This document shows, in pieces, positions 4,782-6,100 of a stretch of 6,100 bases of DNA; the stretch's first letter is position 1, and each line of letters starts with the position of its first letter. This DNA is from Betaproteobacteria bacterium (lineage in GTDB: Bacteria; Pseudomonadota; Gammaproteobacteria; Burkholderiales; Rhodocyclaceae), in assembly GCA_028868235.1 (NCBI GenBank), contig JAGWUW010000171.1, positions 1-6,100 of the forward strand. The letters run 5' to 3'. Both the position numbers and the translations under genes were made by a program. The notes beneath the pieces are model-generated. The model ran no database searches and had not been told where the DNA came from. It saw only the letters and a program-made list of their open reading frames with translations.

Positions 4782-6100
4782 TTAACACGGGTAGTCAGTA
4801 CGGCACTGCGGAGAACACAAACTAATTTTCAGGTAATCAGCTATTGCTGCCGCCTGCATCGGCCGGGCAAAGAAATACCCCTGGAATTCGTTACACCCGC
4901 AAACTGCGAGCACGTCCCTTTCCGCTGCCGTCTCGACTCCTTCGGCGACAATATGGAGATTGAGGGTTTTTCCCAGAAAGATAATGGCATGCGGAATGGC
5001 CATTGCCTTACCGCCGCGGTCGCAAGCAGAAACAAAGGAGCGGTCGATCTTCAAGGTGTCGATGGGCAGACGCTGCAGATAGCTCAGCGATGAATAGCCG
5101 GTGCCGAAATCATCGACCGCAATGCGCACACCGAGCGCCTTGATCGATTTCAGCGCGCGGATGGTGTGCTCGACATCGCCCATGATCATGCTCTCGGTGA
5201 TTTCCAGTTCCAAACACTCGGGAGGCAACCCGGACACCGCCAGGGCGTCGGCGACCATGGCCGGCAAACCTGGCTCCTTCAGTTGCCGCGCCGACAGGTT
5301 GACTGCAATGCCCAATGCCTGGCCATCGACGAGTGGCCAGTTTGCGGCTGTCCGACAAGCGGTATAAAGCACCTGTTCGCCGATAGCGAGAATTTGCCCC
5401 GTTTCCTCGGCCAGCGGAATGAATCGATCGGGGGTCACCAAGCCCTGCCCGGCGCTGTTCCAGCGCACCAAAGCTTCGAACCCGCGCACCCGTCCCTTCG
5501 CATCAGTCTTCGGCTGATAAACCACGGTCAGTTCATTGTGTTCGATAGCCCGCTGCAGGGCGCTTTCCAAGACAAAACGATCCTGCACGATCTGGTTGAG
5601 GTCGCGGGTATAGAAATGGTACTGGCCCTTACCCGATTTCTTGGCGTGATACATTGCCACATCGGCAACCCGCAACAGGCCATCAAGATCCTGTGCGTCA
5701 TCAGGGTAGACGCTGACACCAATGCTGCAATTAATCCGTAGCTCGTGTCCTTCCAACATCAGTGGCGCCTGGATGGTGGTCAGTACCCTGTCGAGCAGAT
5801 GTTGAGTATCATCGCTCGACACCTGCTCGCCTATGATTAGCACGAATTCATCCCCCCCGTAGCGGGCGATTGTATCCACCCCGCGCAAGGCGTGGCGCAA
5901 ACGGTGGGCGATTTCGATTAGCAGTTCGTCGCCAGCCGCATGGCCGAGACTGTCGTTGATCACTTTGAAGTTATCGAGATCGACAAAGGCCAACGCCACC
6001 TTGTTCGCCTGGCGCAGCGCCAGTTGTACAGCCTGCTCCAGGCGATCCTCCAACAGATTACGATTGGGCAGGCCGGTCAGCGGATCATGCGTCGCCTGAT
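4782..6100 (-). CDS. GGDEF-EAL bifunctional cyclic-di-GMP enzyme (C-terminal part, cut by window edge)
   Basis: The frame is open from the right edge to the stop at 4784-4782, giving 438 residues; the true start is outside the window. The fragment enters at [15 protein letters not shown], the canonical first helix of a GGDEF domain, so one or more sensor domains (PAS, membrane or similar) are expected upstream. GGDEF (diguanylate cyclase): [16 protein letters not shown], active-site GGDEF at fragment residues 81-85, and an intact inhibitory I-site RGVD at 72-75. EAL (phosphodiesterase): EAL at 208-210, NLSARQL from 267, EITES at 299-303, DDFGTGYSS from 329, KIDRSF from 350, EGVET at 386-390, and QGY at 406. 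Every metal and catalytic position I know for both domains is present, so either or both activities are possible; in many such hybrids the phosphodiesterase dominates. The tail is short and has three cysteines ([13 protein letters not shown]). It is convergent with the PEP-CTERM gene. Confidence 0.95.
   Translation of the reverse strand, partial: QATHDPLTGLPNRNLLEDRLEQAVQLALRQANKVALAFVDLDNFKVINDSLGHAAGDELLIEIAHRLRHALRGVDTIARYGGDEFVLIIGEQVSSDDTQHLLDRVLTTIQAPLMLEGHELRINCSIGVSVYPDDAQDLDGLLRVADVAMYHAKKSGKGQYHFYTRDLNQIVQDRFVLESALQRAIEHNELTVVYQPKTDAKGRVRGFEALVRWNSAGQGLVTPDRFIPLAEETGQILAIGEQVLYTACRTAANWPLVDGQALGIAVNLSARQLKEPGLPAMVADALAVSGLPPECLELEITESMIMGDVEHTIRALKSIKALGVRIAVDDFGTGYSSLSYLQRLPIDTLKIDRSFVSACDRGGKAMAIPHAIIFLGKTLNLHIVAEGVETAAERDVLAVCGCNEFQGYFFARPMQAAAIADYLKISLCSPQCRTDYPC

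Noticed and set aside
4539..5093. Plus-strand 184-residue open frame across the terminator
   Set aside because: It overlaps the PEP-CTERM tail, runs through a strong terminator and is antisense to the EAL domain.
4782..6053. A GGDEF-EAL reading frame starting at TTG 6053 as a complete 423-residue protein
   Set aside because: The TTG is an ordinary Leu inside the GGDEF motif region ([10 protein letters not shown]). The frame stays open to the window edge with a canonical DPLTGLPNR upstream, so the gene is partial and starts outside.
1..6100. CRISPR array, tRNA/rRNA, intact insertion sequence, defence or toxin-antitoxin module
   Set aside because: No regularly spaced repeats, cloverleaf, transposase or such gene pair was seen on either strand.

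Overview
The window looks like a chromosomal segment from a betaproteobacterium, most plausibly of the Rhodocyclales type (Dechloromonas, Azonexus, Zoogloea or Accumulibacter-like). This is inferred from three things: the rpfE-recJ pair, which is also neighbouring in the Xanthomonas rpf cluster; a secreted protein with a PEP-CTERM sorting tail, which implies an exosortase-type exopolysaccharide-associated export system in the host; and the GC-rich codon use of the housekeeping genes. I cannot fix the species from sequence alone.

Layout from left to right. (1) Positions 594 to 1, minus strand: the first 198 codons of a LolC/LolE-family lipoprotein-release permease, running off the left edge. 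(2) After a short divergent gap, rpfE (625-1698, function unknown) and recJ (1695-3383, single-strand DNA exonuclease) form a translationally coupled pair with a 4-base GTGA overlap. (3) A 278-bp AT-richer intergenic region (3384-3661) has no gene but holds a convincing sigma-54 promoter (3584-3599), an upstream dyad at about -110 suited to an enhancer-binding protein, and a separate 7-bp inverted repeat between them. (4) A 342-residue PEP-CTERM exported protein (3662-4690) follows, with a clear Shine-Dalgarno sequence. (5) A strong, probably bidirectional hairpin terminator (4707-4742) separates it from (6) a convergent GGDEF-EAL cyclic-di-GMP enzyme (6100 to 4782, minus strand) whose N-terminus lies beyond the right edge.

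The left half is envelope and DNA-maintenance housekeeping. The right half concerns the cell surface and second-messenger signalling. The most informative part is the sigma-54 control region ahead of the PEP-CTERM gene. It fits the known association of PEP-CTERM genes with RpoN and the PrsK/PrsR two-component system in floc- and biofilm-forming betaproteobacteria. I see no tRNA, rRNA, CRISPR array, intact insertion sequence or obvious new defence or mobile system here.
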